DNA of 10,091 bases from assembly GCA_903872555.1 (NCBI GenBank), contig CAIQLE010000281.1, forward strand, positions 1 through 10,091, given 5' to 3'. A program made the position numbers and the translations under genes. The stretch is from an uncultured bacterium. GTDB taxonomy: Bacteria; Pseudomonadota; Gammaproteobacteria; Burkholderiales; Burkholderiaceae_D. This document shows, piece after piece, positions 1 to 7,939 of the stretch; within the stretch, counting starts at the first letter, position 1; every line of letters starts with the position of its first letter. The notes beneath the pieces were generated by a model, which searched no databases, was not told the origin of the DNA, and saw only the letters and a program-made list of their open reading frames with translations.

Positions 1-39
1 AGCCGAGGTGAATATCGAATAAGCAATACGGGAAATACT

Positions 40-1170
40 TTAAAAAAGCTGCCGATACTGACCGCCAGGCATTAATTCAATCTGACCCTGCATTTCCAGT
101 GTGAATAAAGCCGCCTGAATCTGAGCGGTATTCAGCCCGCTGCGTTCTGCTAGTTGGTCAACCGAAACCGGATCATGGCCTGCGGCTGATAATAATTTTT
201 CCAGTGTCGGGTCCGCTGTACGCGAAGCGTTTTGTTGCGGCGCAGCAGGCGCTGCATCTGCAGTAACCAGGTCTGATTCAGTCCAGCGCAATTCTTCCAT
301 GATGTCCTTAGCCGATTCCACCAGTTTTGCGCCCTGCCTGATCAGTAAATGACAGCCCTTGGAGAGCGGCGAATGGATGGATCCGGGAATGGCAAAGACA
401 TCCCTGCCCTGCTCCAGTGCACTGCGTGCCGTGATCAGCGAACCCGACTGCGCTGCCGCCTCAACCACCAGCACCCCCAGTGACAGGCCGCTGATGATGC
501 GGTTACGGCGCGGGAAATTCGCGGCAATCGCCGGGGTTTTTAGTGGATATTCGCTCAAAAGGCAGCCTTCTTCGGCTATCTTGTGCGCCAGTGCTCTATG
601 CTTGGCCGGGTAGACCAGATCTAAGCCGGTGCCGGTCACGGCAATCGTCGAGCCCTGTTCGGGGGTTGAAGTGAGTGCGCCCGCATGCGCTGCTGCATCG
701 ATACCTAGAGCCAAACCAGAAATAACCGTCAGCCCCGCGCTGCTCAGCAGCTGCGCAAAGCGCTCGGCATGTTGCATGCCCTGTACAGTGGCATTGCGGC
801 TGCCGACGATGGCCATGGCCGGACGGGACAATAATTCGATACGACCTTTGGCATACAGCAGTGGCGGCGGATCAGAAATACTGAGCAGGGAGGGGGGATA
901 GTGCGCATCGGCCAGCGTCAGCACATGATTTCCAGCCTGTCCGGCCCATGCCAGCGTGAGTGCGATCTGTTCCTGCATTGCTTCGTCAGGTGCGGCACTC
1001 AGCGCATAGGCGAGTTTTTCTGACACGCATTTTTGCAGGGCCGCAAAGCCGGCGCTGAAAATAGTGTCAGGCAGTCCGAAATGACTTAGCAATTGCCGTG
1101 CGGTCTGCGGGCCTATGCCATCAGTCAGCATCAACCTGAGCCACAAGGCCAGATCGTCGGTGACGATCAT
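40..1170 (-). CDS. dprA: DNA-processing protein DprA (Smf)
   Basis: 376 residues, cytoplasmic. The family binds incoming single-stranded DNA during natural transformation and loads RecA onto it. An N-terminal helical region (about 1-70) precedes the Rossmann-like DprA core (about 80-295). Visible core motifs are GSR at 123-125, SGLALGID at 151-158, FPRRNRIISGLS at 219-230 and SGSLITA at 242-248. A C-terminal winged-helix domain spans about 318-376, as in many proteobacterial DprA proteins, after an Ala-rich linker. Nothing looks truncated. The ATG overlaps the stop codon of the upstream LysM gene as ATGA (1167-1170), and there is no clear Shine-Dalgarno, so translation is probably coupled. 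A second Met at residue 14 is possible, but the residues before it fit the family's N-terminal helix. Family assignment is firm; competence of this organism is not shown by it, since dprA is also common in non-transformable bacteria. Confidence 0.96.
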   Translation of the reverse strand: MIVTDDLALWLRLMLTDGIGPQTARQLLSHFGLPDTIFSAGFAALQKCVSEKLAYALSAAPDEAMQEQIALTLAWAGQAGNHVLTLADAHYPPSLLSISDPPPLLYAKGRIELLSRPAMAIVGSRNATVQGMQHAERFAQLLSSAGLTVISGLALGIDAAAHAGALTSTPEQGSTIAVTGTGLDLVYPAKHRALAHKIAEEGCLLSEYPLKTPAIAANFPRRNRIISGLSLGVLVVEAAAQSGSLITARSALEQGRDVFAIPGSIHSPLSKGCHLLIRQGAKLVESAKDIMEELRWTESDLVTADAAPAAPQQNASRTADPTLEKLLSAAGHDPVSVDQLAERSGLNTAQIQAALFTLEMQGQIELMPGGQYRQLF

Positions 1171-2255
1171 GGTCTGCTGCTGGCCATGGTGTTGGCTGCG
1201 GAACCGGGTGACGCGGTGGTGCTATGGAATACATCACCGATGGTGAATTCATGCTCAGCCCGCATGACCAGCGCCAGTGAAGTCTGTTCCAGAACTTCAA
1301 AGACGAATAAGGTGGCGACTTCTTGAGACATGATTGTTGGCAGTCTGCCCGTGCTTGGCTTGAGATCAGCCATTTTAACTTGCCTCTCTACGCGCACGAC
1401 ACTGCCTGCATCCATGCCCTCTGCTGTTCCGCGGTTGAGTGCGACCACATCATGCAGGCCCGCCCAGCGACCCGCGCGCATCAGGGCAGCGACCTGACCC
1501 GTCATGCTGTTGGCCGCATGAGGTATGGCCTGCAGCCCACTATCAGTGGTCGCAGGCAGGAGCAGGTCGCCGGGCAAGATTTCACTATCAGAAGATTGAA
1601 TCCGAAAGCGATGCAGTCGTGCTCCTTCAGAGGCCTGCCAGAGCGCCCGGCCCAAACGCAAGCTGCTCAGCGCAAGTAATTTTCCTGACGCAGGATCTTT
1701 GATTTCCCGAAATGGCCGCAGCAGCTCGAATTGCCTTTGCCCTTGCAGCTCGCCCTCGACAAAGGCCACATCACCCGTGCCCGACATGCCACGGCCTTCA
1801 TCAAAGCGTATGATTTTTGGCGCTTGTTTCAGCGCAGTGATGCTGATCAGTGGCGTATGTCGGAGAAAACTGAGCAAGTGCGGTGCGATCGTCGGCAGAG
1901 CCTCAGGCCGCAGGGATTCTGCGCGCGCGCGTGGAGTGAGTTTTGTAATGTCTGAGGCTGCGACAGATATTTCAGCCGTCTTCACAAGCAACTTGCCATG
2001 TGCGCGATCAAAGACGATGGTCTGCCCCGGATAAATCCAGTGAGGGTCATGAATATGCTCACGATTGGGTTCCCACACCTGAGGCCAGCACCAGGGATTA
2101 TTCAGGAATCTGGCGGCGATATCCCATAGGGTGTCACCCTGAACCACCACATGCGCATCAGGTGCTTGTTGAAGGAATTCACAGCTTGCATGTGCCCATG
2201 GGGCACTGCTGATTGCCAGAGCGAGACAGAGGGCAGCTGTGCTACACTTTTTCAT
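1167..2255 (-). CDS. Secreted LysM peptidoglycan-binding domain protein
   Basis: 362 residues from the ATG at 2255. I chose this start because it opens a signal peptide (MKK, hydrophobic core at about 6-19, likely cleavage after AHA at 23) and has a GAG-type ribosome site a few bases upstream. The frame is open to about 2423, but those 56 codons would bury the signal peptide. A single LysM domain covers about 34-82, with the GDTLWDIA core, the PWCWPQVW segment and the IYPGQTIVF end; such domains bind peptidoglycan N-acetylglucosamine chains. The remaining 280 residues have no catalytic motif I recognise. They contain GD-x-L and a DVVALNRGTAEGMDAGSV block (269-286) of the type seen in other betaproteobacterial LysM proteins. 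It is probably a periplasmic or wall-associated protein of unknown detailed role. It overlaps dprA by 4 bp and lies divergent to def. Confidence 0.88.
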   Translation of the reverse strand: MKKCSTAALCLALAISSAPWAHASCEFLQQAPDAHVVVQGDTLWDIAARFLNNPWCWPQVWEPNREHIHDPHWIYPGQTIVFDRAHGKLLVKTAEISVAASDITKLTPRARAESLRPEALPTIAPHLLSFLRHTPLISITALKQAPKIIRFDEGRGMSGTGDVAFVEGELQGQRQFELLRPFREIKDPASGKLLALSSLRLGRALWQASEGARLHRFRIQSSDSEILPGDLLLPATTDSGLQAIPHAANSMTGQVAALMRAGRWAGLHDVVALNRGTAEGMDAGSVVRVERQVKMADLKPSTGRLPTIMSQEVATLFVFEVLEQTSLALVMRAEHEFTIGDVFHSTTASPGSAANTMASSRP

Positions 2256-2430
2256 CGTTATCTCACTCTCGTGTTTCGTGATGTCTGACGCGTTGTTAGA
2301 CAGTAATTGGCTGGTAATTGCACTTTGATCTGAGTTCTCGCGCTGCAAAAGCGAGTAGGATTTTGCATCAGCCCTTGCCAATTCCGAACACGATTTTCTG
2401 AATTTCTCGCCTTTGTTGCGCAAAAGTTGT
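2256..2430. promoter_or_regulatory. Divergent LysM/def intergenic region
   Basis: These 175 bp must contain the promoters of both the LysM-dprA pair (minus) and def-fmt (plus), as no other gene precedes either. The best plus-strand match is TTGCCA at 2375-2380 with a poor -10 (ctgaat, 2398-2403) at 17-bp spacing. The minus strand has TTGGCA over the same site, with an even weaker -10. A small hairpin (CTCGC 2337-2341 with GCGAG 2351-2355) is present without a T tract. Neither promoter can be assigned with confidence. Confidence 0.45.
2303..2320. repeat. Two GTAATTG copies one helical turn apart
   Basis: GTAATTG occurs at 2303-2309 and again at 2314-2320, an 11-bp period, within the divergent region between the LysM gene and def. 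Two identical half-sites on the same DNA face could be an operator for either gene. I found no convincing -35/-10 pair nearby, so this is only a candidate. Confidence 0.25.
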
Positions 2431-2964
2431 ATGGCTCTCTTAACTATCCTCCGCTACCCCGATGCTCGCTTGCACAAGATCGCCAAGCCGGTTACGACAT
2501 TCGATGATCGCCTCAAAAAATTAGTGGCCGACATGGCAGAGACCATGTATGACGCGCATGGTGTTGGTCTGGCTGCGACCCAGGTGGATGTGCATGAGCA
2601 ACTGATTCTGATTGATGAGTCAGACACGCGCGATCAGTTGCGTGTACTGATTAATCCAGAGATAGTCTGGGCCAGCGAAGAGCGCTCGGTGTACGACGAA
2701 GGGTGTCTCTCCGTGCCGGGAATTTACGATGGTGTGGAACGCCCGGCCCGGGTGCGCGTGAAAGCCTTCGATGCAGATGGCAAGGTGCAGACGATTGAAG
2801 CCGAAGGCCTGCTGGCTGTCTGCGTGCAGCATGAAATGGATCATCTCAAGGGCAAGGTGTTTGTTGAATATTTATCGCCTTTAAAGCGCAACCGTATCAA
2901 GGCCAAGATGCAAAAAGAAGAGCGCGAGATGAAAAAAGAGCGCGACCCTGAGATGGCACGCTGA
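2431..2964 (+). CDS. def: Peptide deformylase
   Basis: 177 residues, close to the usual ~170. It removes the formyl group from the N-terminal formylmethionine of nascent proteins and is a cytoplasmic, ribosome-associated metalloenzyme, usually with Fe(II). All three signature motifs are present: GVGLAATQ at 44-51, EGCLSVP at 90-96 with metal ligand Cys92, and QHEMDH at 133-138 with ligands His134 and His138 and catalytic Glu135. A Lys/Arg/Glu-rich tail (about 152-177) probably forms the C-terminal helix used for ribosome docking in other deformylases. I use the ATG at 2431 because [11 protein letters not shown] matches the family's N-terminus; an in-frame TTG at 2413 would add six unconserved residues. 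No strong Shine-Dalgarno precedes either start. The gap to fmt is 4 bp, so the two are almost certainly cotranscribed. Confidence 0.97.
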   Translation: MALLTILRYPDARLHKIAKPVTTFDDRLKKLVADMAETMYDAHGVGLAATQVDVHEQLILIDESDTRDQLRVLINPEIVWASEERSVYDEGCLSVPGIYDGVERPARVRVKAFDADGKVQTIEAEGLLAVCVQHEMDHLKGKVFVEYLSPLKRNRIKAKMQKEEREMKKERDPEMAR

Positions 2965-2968
2965 GGCG

Positions 2969-3925
2969 ATGAAAGTCATTTTTGCCGGTACGCCTGAGTT
3001 CGCGGCCACGGCGCTGGCGGCACTCCATGGGGCGGGCTTTACGATTCCACTGGTGCTGACTCAGCCCGATCGTCCTGCGGGGCGCGGCATGCAATTGCAT
3101 CCCTCACCAGTCAAACAATTCGCCCTGCAACATCAGATACCCGTCGCCCAGCCTGTGTCACTGCGACTAGACGGTAAATTTCCTGAAGCTGCTGCCCAGG
3201 CTCATGCACTCTTACGCGATACCCCGCATGATGTGATGGTGGTGGCTGCGTATGGGCTGATACTGCCAACAACAGTGCTGCAGATACCTAGGATGGGCTG
3301 CATCAATATTCATGCCTCATTGCTGCCGCGCTGGCGCGGCGCGGCGCCTATACACCGGGCGATAGAAGCCGGAGACGCCGAGACCGGTATCACCATCATG
3401 CAAATGGATGAAGGTCTGGATACAGGCGCGATGTTATTGACTGAACACGAGTCCATCTCCCCGCAAGACACGACAGCGGCCTTGCATGATCGTCTGGCGC
3501 ACATGGGCGGGCGCATGATCGTTGAGGCTTTACGCAGTCTGGAGCAAGGCAAGTTGCAAGCAACACCACAGCCTGCCGAAGGCATCACCTACGCTGCGAA
3601 AATTAGCAAAGATGAAGCGGCGCTGGATTTTCAATTGCCGGCAAGTGTGCTTTTGCGGCGTATCCGTGCTTTTAATCCCTTCCCCGGTGCAGTCGTGCAT
3701 GCAGCTGATGTGGCATTAAAAATCTGGGATGCACAGTTGTCAGAAGCTCAGGGCAAGCCAGGTCAGGTACTGGCGATTGACCAGTCAGGCATCACCGTGG
3801 CCTGCGGCGAGGCTTCCTTGGTGCTGACCCAATTGCAAAAGCCCGGCGGCAAACGTCTGGCTGCGAATCTTTTCTTGCAGGGTTTTGCACTGGACGTAGG
3901 ACAGCAGCTCATAGGCAAGGCCTGA
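2969..3925 (+). CDS. fmt: Methionyl-tRNA formyltransferase
   Basis: 318 residues, standard length. It transfers the formyl group of 10-formyltetrahydrofolate to Met-tRNA(fMet), making the initiator tRNA whose formyl group the upstream deformylase later removes. The N-terminal Rossmann catalytic domain (about 1-205) starts with [11 protein letters not shown]. It contains QPDRPAGRG (32-40), the SLLPRWRG loop (117-124) that contacts the acceptor stem, and the GLDTG segment (149-153). Asn113, His115 and Asp151 fit the catalytic Asn-His-Asp set of the E. coli enzyme by motif. The smaller C-terminal beta-barrel tRNA-binding domain covers about 210-315. A GAGG sits very close to the ATG and overlaps the def stop region. 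rsmB, a frequent neighbour of fmt, does not follow; the metH leader does. Confidence 0.97.
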   Translation: MKVIFAGTPEFAATALAALHGAGFTIPLVLTQPDRPAGRGMQLHPSPVKQFALQHQIPVAQPVSLRLDGKFPEAAAQAHALLRDTPHDVMVVAAYGLILPTTVLQIPRMGCINIHASLLPRWRGAAPIHRAIEAGDAETGITIMQMDEGLDTGAMLLTEHESISPQDTTAALHDRLAHMGGRMIVEALRSLEQGKLQATPQPAEGITYAAKISKDEAALDFQLPASVLLRRIRAFNPFPGAVVHAADVALKIWDAQLSEAQGKPGQVLAIDQSGITVACGEASLVLTQLQKPGGKRLAANLFLQGFALDVGQQLIGKA

Positions 3926-3932
3926 ATTCCCG

Positions 3933-3938
3933 TATAAT
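3933..3938 (+). promoter_or_regulatory. Candidate metH promoter (-10 TATAAT)
   Basis: A perfect TATAAT lies 8 bp after the fmt stop codon. A start 7-8 bases downstream (about 3945-3946) would put the 5' end of the transcript at the first base of the riboswitch P1 stem, which supports it. No good -35 exists at 16-18 bp spacing, where the sequence lies inside the fmt end, and there is no extended TG. Activator dependence or a weak -35 is possible. Confidence 0.6.
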
Positions 3939-3945
3939 CTTGCGT

Positions 3946-4025
3946 GCGCCGATTTGATTTTTTATAGTCAATACCAGCTTGCGGGCGCCGGAGTCCAAGT
4001 CTCCTAAAAAATACTGCTAAAGCGG
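3946..4025 (+). ncRNA. SAM-II (SAM_alpha) riboswitch, metH leader
   Basis: Recognised by motif order and pairing. P1 is GCGCC (3946-3950) with GGCGC (3984-3988). Its loop begins GATTTG (3951-3956) and ends CTTGC (3978-3982). The 3' segment GCTAAAG (4016-4022) leads into GCGG (4022-4025), which can pair with CC-A-GC (3974-3978, one bulged A) as the H-type pseudoknot; TTGC and GCTAA then line the expected ligand site. These match the conserved blocks of alphaproteobacterial metA-type SAM-II aptamers as I remember them. The P1-to-pseudoknot linker carries an extra hairpin, GGAG (3990-3993) with CTCC (4001-4004), followed by the A-rich TAAAAAATA. The class binds S-adenosylmethionine and lowers expression of methionine-synthesis genes, which fits metH downstream. 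No covariance search was possible. Confidence 0.85.
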
Positions 4026-4032
4026 CACGCAC

Positions 4033-4064
4033 ACCCGGCCTAGCTTTGCTGTCCGGGTTTTTTT
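4033..4064 (+). terminator. Intrinsic terminator in the metH leader
   Basis: A 6-bp GC-rich stem, ACCCGG (4033-4038) with CCGGGT (4053-4058), continues after a small internal loop into TAGC (4041-4044) with GCTG (4048-4051) and a TTT loop. Seven T's (4058-4064) follow directly. It lies between the SAM-II aptamer and the metH ATG at 4086, so it probably serves as the expression platform; it would also end fmt transcripts. The upstream segment GCCGG-A-GT (3987-3994) can pair with 4033-4039 to prevent it forming. Confidence 0.85.
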
Positions 4065-4085
4065 ATTTCTTCGACTGCTAATCCG

Positions 4086-7000
4086 ATGAAACGCGATCTT
4101 CCTTCTCCCGTTGAAACACAACTGCGCAGCTTGCTGGCCAAACGTATCCTGATTCTTGACGGAGCGATGGGCACCATGATCCAGCGCTACAAACTGACGG
4201 AAGAAGATTATCGCGGCCAGCGTTTCGCCGACTTTTCTGTGCCGGGCAAGGACGTCTTCGTCAAGGGCAATAATGAATTACTGACGCTGACCCAGCCACA
4301 CATCATTCAGGAAATTCACGAACAGTATCTGGCAGCCGGCGCCGATCTGATCGAGACCAATACCTTTGGCGCGACCACGATCGCTCAGGACGACTATCAC
4401 ATGGCGCATCTGGCGCGTGAAATGAATCTTGAAGCCGCCAGAATCGCACGTGCCGCCTGCGACAAGTATTCAACACCCGACAAGCCACGCTATGTTGCCG
4501 GCGCGCTTGGCCCCACACCCAAGACCGCATCTATTTCACCGGATGTGAATGATCCTGGTGCGCGCAATGTGAGTTTCGATCAGCTCGTTGCGGCCTACTA
4601 TGAGCAGACCATGGCGCTGGTTGAAGGCGGTGCCGATGTGCTACTGGTTGAAACCGTATTCGATACGCTTAATTGCAAGGCCGCTCTGTTTGCGGTCGAT
4701 AAATTTTTTGAAGATTCAGGCAAGCGACTGCCCATCATGATTTCAGGCACGGTGACGGATGCCTCTGGTCGCATCTTGTCTGGTCAGACTGTCACAGCGT
4801 TCTGGAATTCGGTGCGTCATGCACGCCCCCTGACCATCGGTCTGAACTGCGCTTTAGGGGCTACCCTGATGCGCCCGTATGCCGAAGAGTTATCCAAGAT
4901 TGCAGAGACCTTTGTCTGCATCTATCCGAATGCTGGTCTGCCCAACCCCATGTCTGACACAGGCTTTGATGAAACGCCGGATGTCACTTCGTCTCTGCTG
5001 AAAGATTTTGCAGAAAGCGGTTTCGTCAATATCGCCGGCGGCTGCTGTGGTACCACACCCGAGCACATCAAAGCGATCGCCGGCACGGTGAGCAAAGTTG
5101 CGCCACGCAAGATACCCACCCATCTGCATCAGATGCAGCTGTCCGGTCTGGAGCCTTTTGTCATTGATGAAGATTCGCTATTCGTGAATGTGGGCGAGCG
5201 TACTAACGTGACGGGATCAAAAGCCTTTGCGCGCATGATCCTGAATGAGCAGTATGAAGAAGCGCTGGCTGTAGCACGCCAGCAGGTGGAAAACGGTGCG
5301 CAGGTCATCGATATCAATATGGATGAGGCGATGTTGGATTCGGTGGCAGCGATGACGCGCTTCCGGAATCTGATTGCCTCAGAGCCCGATATTGCGCGCG
5401 TGCCTATCATGATCGATTCATCAAAATGGTCAGTGATCGAGGCGGGCTTAAAGTGCGTGCAGGGCAAGGCGATCGTTAATTCGATTTCACTCAAAGAAGG
5501 CGAACCAGAATTTTTACGTCAGGCCAATCTCTGCCGACGCTATGGCGCCGCCGTGATCGTGATGGCGTTTGATGAAAGTGGTCAGGCTGACACTTATGCC
5601 CGCAAGACTGAAATCTGTACACGTGCCTACAAACTGCTGGTCGAGACGATAGGCTTCCCACCAGAAGATATTATTTTCGATCCGAATATTTTTGCCGTCG
5701 CTACCGGTATCGAAGAGCACAATAATTACGCCGTTGATTTCATCGAAGCCACACGCTGGATACGTGAAAATCTGCCGCATGCCAAAGTCAGTGGCGGTGT
5801 CTCGAATGTGAGTTTTTCTTTCCGTGGCAATGATCCTGCGCGCGAAGCTATACATACGGTGTTTTTATATCACGCGATCAAAGCGGGTATGAGCATGGGC
5901 ATCGTCAACGCAGGCATGGTGGGCGTGTATGACGACCTCGATCCTGAATTGCGTGAGCGTGCCGAAGACGTGGTACTGAACCGTCGTGATGATGCAACTG
6001 AGCGCATGATTGAACTGGCCGCGACCCTGAAGGCCGGCGATAAAAAAGAAGAACAAAATCTGGTCTGGCGTGATCAGCCGGTTCAAAAGCGGCTGGCGCA
6101 TGCACTGGTACATGGCATCACGCAGTGGATAGTCGAAGACACCGAAGAGGCGCGCGCGCAAGTCGCAGACAGCGGTGGCCGCCCTATCCATGTGATCGAA
6201 GGTCCGCTGATGGATGGCATGAACATCGTTGGTGATCTTTTCGGTCAGGGCAAAATGTTTTTGCCTCAGGTCGTGAAATCAGCGCGCGTGATGAAACAGG
6301 CGGTAGCGCATCTGGTGCCCTTCATCGAAGAAGAAAAAGCCGAAGAAGAACGTCGCACGGGCCAGGCCTCCAAGCCCAAGGGCAAGATCGTGATTGCAAC
6401 CGTCAAGGGCGATGTGCATGACATAGGCAAGAACATTGTCTCTGTGGTTTTGCAGTGTAATAACTTTGAAGTCGTCAATATGGGCGTGATGGTGCCTGCG
6501 GCTGAAATTCTGGCTAAGGCCAAGGAAGAAAATGCAGACATCATCGGACTCTCAGGATTGATTACACCTTCGCTGGAAGAAATGGCGCATGTGGCCAAAG
6601 AAATGCAGCGTGACCCCCATTTCCGTGCTTTGAAAACGCCGCTTCTGATTGGCGGCGCCACCACCAGTCGTGCACATACGGCGGTCAAGATTGCGCCTAA
6701 CTATGAAGGCCCAGTGGTGTATGTGGCTGATGCTTCGCGTTCTGTATCGGTGGCGCAGTCGTTGCTGACACCTGAATCACGCGAGCAATATATCGCTGAC
6801 ATTGCCACTGACTATGAGCGCATAAGAGTTCAGCATGCAGGTAAGAAAGCGCTGCCACTGCTCAGCCTTGAGGCGGCACGCAAGAACAAGATGGCCTTGT
6901 CTTTCGAAGGTAAGTTCGCGCCGCACAAACCGAAATTCATAGGTCGCCGCCATTTCCGTAATCTGGATCTGGCGATACTGGCCAACTACATAGACTGGGG

Positions 7001-7841
7001 TCCTTTTTTCCAGACCTGGGATCTGGCAGGTCCTTATCCGGCCATACTGAAAGATCCGGTCGTAGGCGAGTCCGCCAGCAATGTCTACAAAGAAGGTCTG
7101 GCCTTGCTGAAGAAAGTTGTGGAAGGTCGCTGGCTGACGGCGAATGGCGTGATGGCCATACTGCCTGCCAATAGCATCAATGATGATGACATTGAAGTCT
7201 ATACCGATGAGACACGCAGCGAAGTCGCTTTCACTTACTACGGCCTGCGTCAGCAAAATGAAAAACCGGTGATTGATGGTGTCGCGCGTCCCAATCAGTG
7301 TCTGGCTGATTTCATTGCACCTAAATCTTCAGGCATTACCGATTACCTGGGCATGTTCGCCGTGACCTCGGGCATAGGGATAGAAAAATACGAGAAGCGT
7401 TTTGAAGATGCGCATGATGATTATTCATCCATCATGCTCAAATCACTGGCAGACCGTCTTGCAGAAGCTTTTGCCGAATATCTGCATGAACGTGTGCGTA
7501 AAGATTTATGGGGCTTTGCCAGCGATGAAGACCTGAGCAATGAGGCACTGATTGCCGAAGCCTATCGCGGCATACGTCCTGCTCCCGGCTATCCGGCCTG
7601 CCCTGAGCACACCGTGAAGGCGGATCTGTTCCGCATACTGGAAGCGGAAGATATAGGCATGAGCCTGACCGAGTCGTATGCCATGTTCCCCGGCGCGGCT
7701 GTCTCAGGTTTCTATTTTGCGCATCCGGAATCGAAGTATTTCACCGTTGGCAAAATAGGTCAGGATCAGGTGCGTGACATGGCTGAACGCCGTGGCGTAT
7801 CAGTGCAACAGATGGAAGTTTGGCTGGCGCCTAATTTGTAA
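4086..7841 (+). CDS. metH: Cobalamin-dependent methionine synthase
   Basis: 1251 residues, full length (E. coli MetH is 1227). It methylates homocysteine to methionine using 5-methyltetrahydrofolate, with the methyl carried on cobalamin; cytoplasmic. All four modules are present in order. The homocysteine module (about 15-340) has zinc ligands Cys255 (GLNC) and Cys320-Cys321 (GGCCG). The pterin module (about 358-640) includes GERTNVTGS at 370-378. The B12 cap and binding modules (about 655-900) have DVHDIG at 776-781 with cobalt-ligand His778, plus SGLITPS and [13 protein letters not shown]. The AdoMet reactivation domain (about 925-1245) has RPAPGYPAC at 1164-1172. It probably has its own promoter and SAM-II/terminator leader, so control by SAM is expected. 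The ATG has no obvious Shine-Dalgarno and starts 21 bases after the terminator T tract. No damage or frameshift is visible. Confidence 0.98.
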   Translation: MKRDLPSPVETQLRSLLAKRILILDGAMGTMIQRYKLTEEDYRGQRFADFSVPGKDVFVKGNNELLTLTQPHIIQEIHEQYLAAGADLIETNTFGATTIAQDDYHMAHLAREMNLEAARIARAACDKYSTPDKPRYVAGALGPTPKTASISPDVNDPGARNVSFDQLVAAYYEQTMALVEGGADVLLVETVFDTLNCKAALFAVDKFFEDSGKRLPIMISGTVTDASGRILSGQTVTAFWNSVRHARPLTIGLNCALGATLMRPYAEELSKIAETFVCIYPNAGLPNPMSDTGFDETPDVTSSLLKDFAESGFVNIAGGCCGTTPEHIKAIAGTVSKVAPRKIPTHLHQMQLSGLEPFVIDEDSLFVNVGERTNVTGSKAFARMILNEQYEEALAVARQQVENGAQVIDINMDEAMLDSVAAMTRFRNLIASEPDIARVPIMIDSSKWSVIEAGLKCVQGKAIVNSISLKEGEPEFLRQANLCRRYGAAVIVMAFDESGQADTYARKTEICTRAYKLLVETIGFPPEDIIFDPNIFAVATGIEEHNNYAVDFIEATRWIRENLPHAKVSGGVSNVSFSFRGNDPAREAIHTVFLYHAIKAGMSMGIVNAGMVGVYDDLDPELRERAEDVVLNRRDDATERMIELAATLKAGDKKEEQNLVWRDQPVQKRLAHALVHGITQWIVEDTEEARAQVADSGGRPIHVIEGPLMDGMNIVGDLFGQGKMFLPQVVKSARVMKQAVAHLVPFIEEEKAEEERRTGQASKPKGKIVIATVKGDVHDIGKNIVSVVLQCNNFEVVNMGVMVPAAEILAKAKEENADIIGLSGLITPSLEEMAHVAKEMQRDPHFRALKTPLLIGGATTSRAHTAVKIAPNYEGPVVYVADASRSVSVAQSLLTPESREQYIADIATDYERIRVQHAGKKALPLLSLEAARKNKMALSFEGKFAPHKPKFIGRRHFRNLDLAILANYIDWGPFFQTWDLAGPYPAILKDPVVGESASNVYKEGLALLKKVVEGRWLTANGVMAILPANSINDDDIEVYTDETRSEVAFTYYGLRQQNEKPVIDGVARPNQCLADFIAPKSSGITDYLGMFAVTSGIGIEKYEKRFEDAHDDYSSIMLKSLADRLAEAFAEYLHERVRKDLWGFASDEDLSNEALIAEAYRGIRPAPGYPACPEHTVKADLFRILEAEDIGMSLTESYAMFPGAAVSGFYFAHPESKYFTVGKIGQDQVRDMAERRGVSVQQMEVWLAPNL

Positions 7842-7903
7842 ATTTCAGCGGCGTCAAAATTGAGCCGTGAATACGCACGATACTGGCCCGATGGCAATCC
7901 GGT

Positions 7904-7939
7904 CTGAGTTAATACACAGTGAACTCAGTATTAATTCAG
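7904..7939. terminator. Inverted repeat at convergent gene ends
   Basis: CTGAGTTAATAC (7904-7915) pairs with GTATTAATTCAG (7928-7939) over 12 bp with a single G-U, around a 12-base loop. An alternative 7-bp stem, CTGAGTT with AACTCAG (7922-7928), uses the same left arm. The right arm covers the stop codon and last codons of the minus-strand amidotransferase gene, and the left arm is about 60 bp after the metH stop. Position suggests a bidirectional terminator or 3'-end protecting hairpin, but neither strand has a T tract after it, so factor-independent termination is doubtful. Confidence 0.5.

Noticed and set aside
1..39. Possible start of a smg/DUF494 gene downstream of dprA.
   Set aside because: Smg often follows dprA, but no ATG or recognisable Smg N-terminus is present in these 39 bases.
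2256..2423. N-terminal extension of the LysM protein to 2423.
   Set aside because: It would place 56 residues ahead of a clear signal peptide and overlap the start of def. The ATG at 2255 has a ribosome site.
2413..2430. TTG start for peptide deformylase.
   Set aside because: The added residues are not typical of the family, and the ATG at 2431 gives the usual N-terminus.
3941..4031. Alternative helix TGCGTGC (3941-3947) with GCACGCA (4025-4031) enclosing the metH leader RNA.
   Set aside because: With a start at about 3945-3946, predicted from the TATAAT box, most of the left arm would not be transcribed. It would also clash with P1 and the last pseudoknot base.
3926..4085. S-adenosylhomocysteine or cobalamin riboswitch, both known ahead of metH in other bacteria.
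   Set aside because: The leader is too short for a cobalamin riboswitch and has no B12-box-like sequence. The conserved SAH-riboswitch core is not seen, whereas the SAM-II blocks appear in the right order.
4303..7256. Several long open frames on the minus strand across metH.
   Set aside because: They lie wholly inside a clearly conserved coding gene, show no recognisable domain and are typical shadows of GC-rich third positions.
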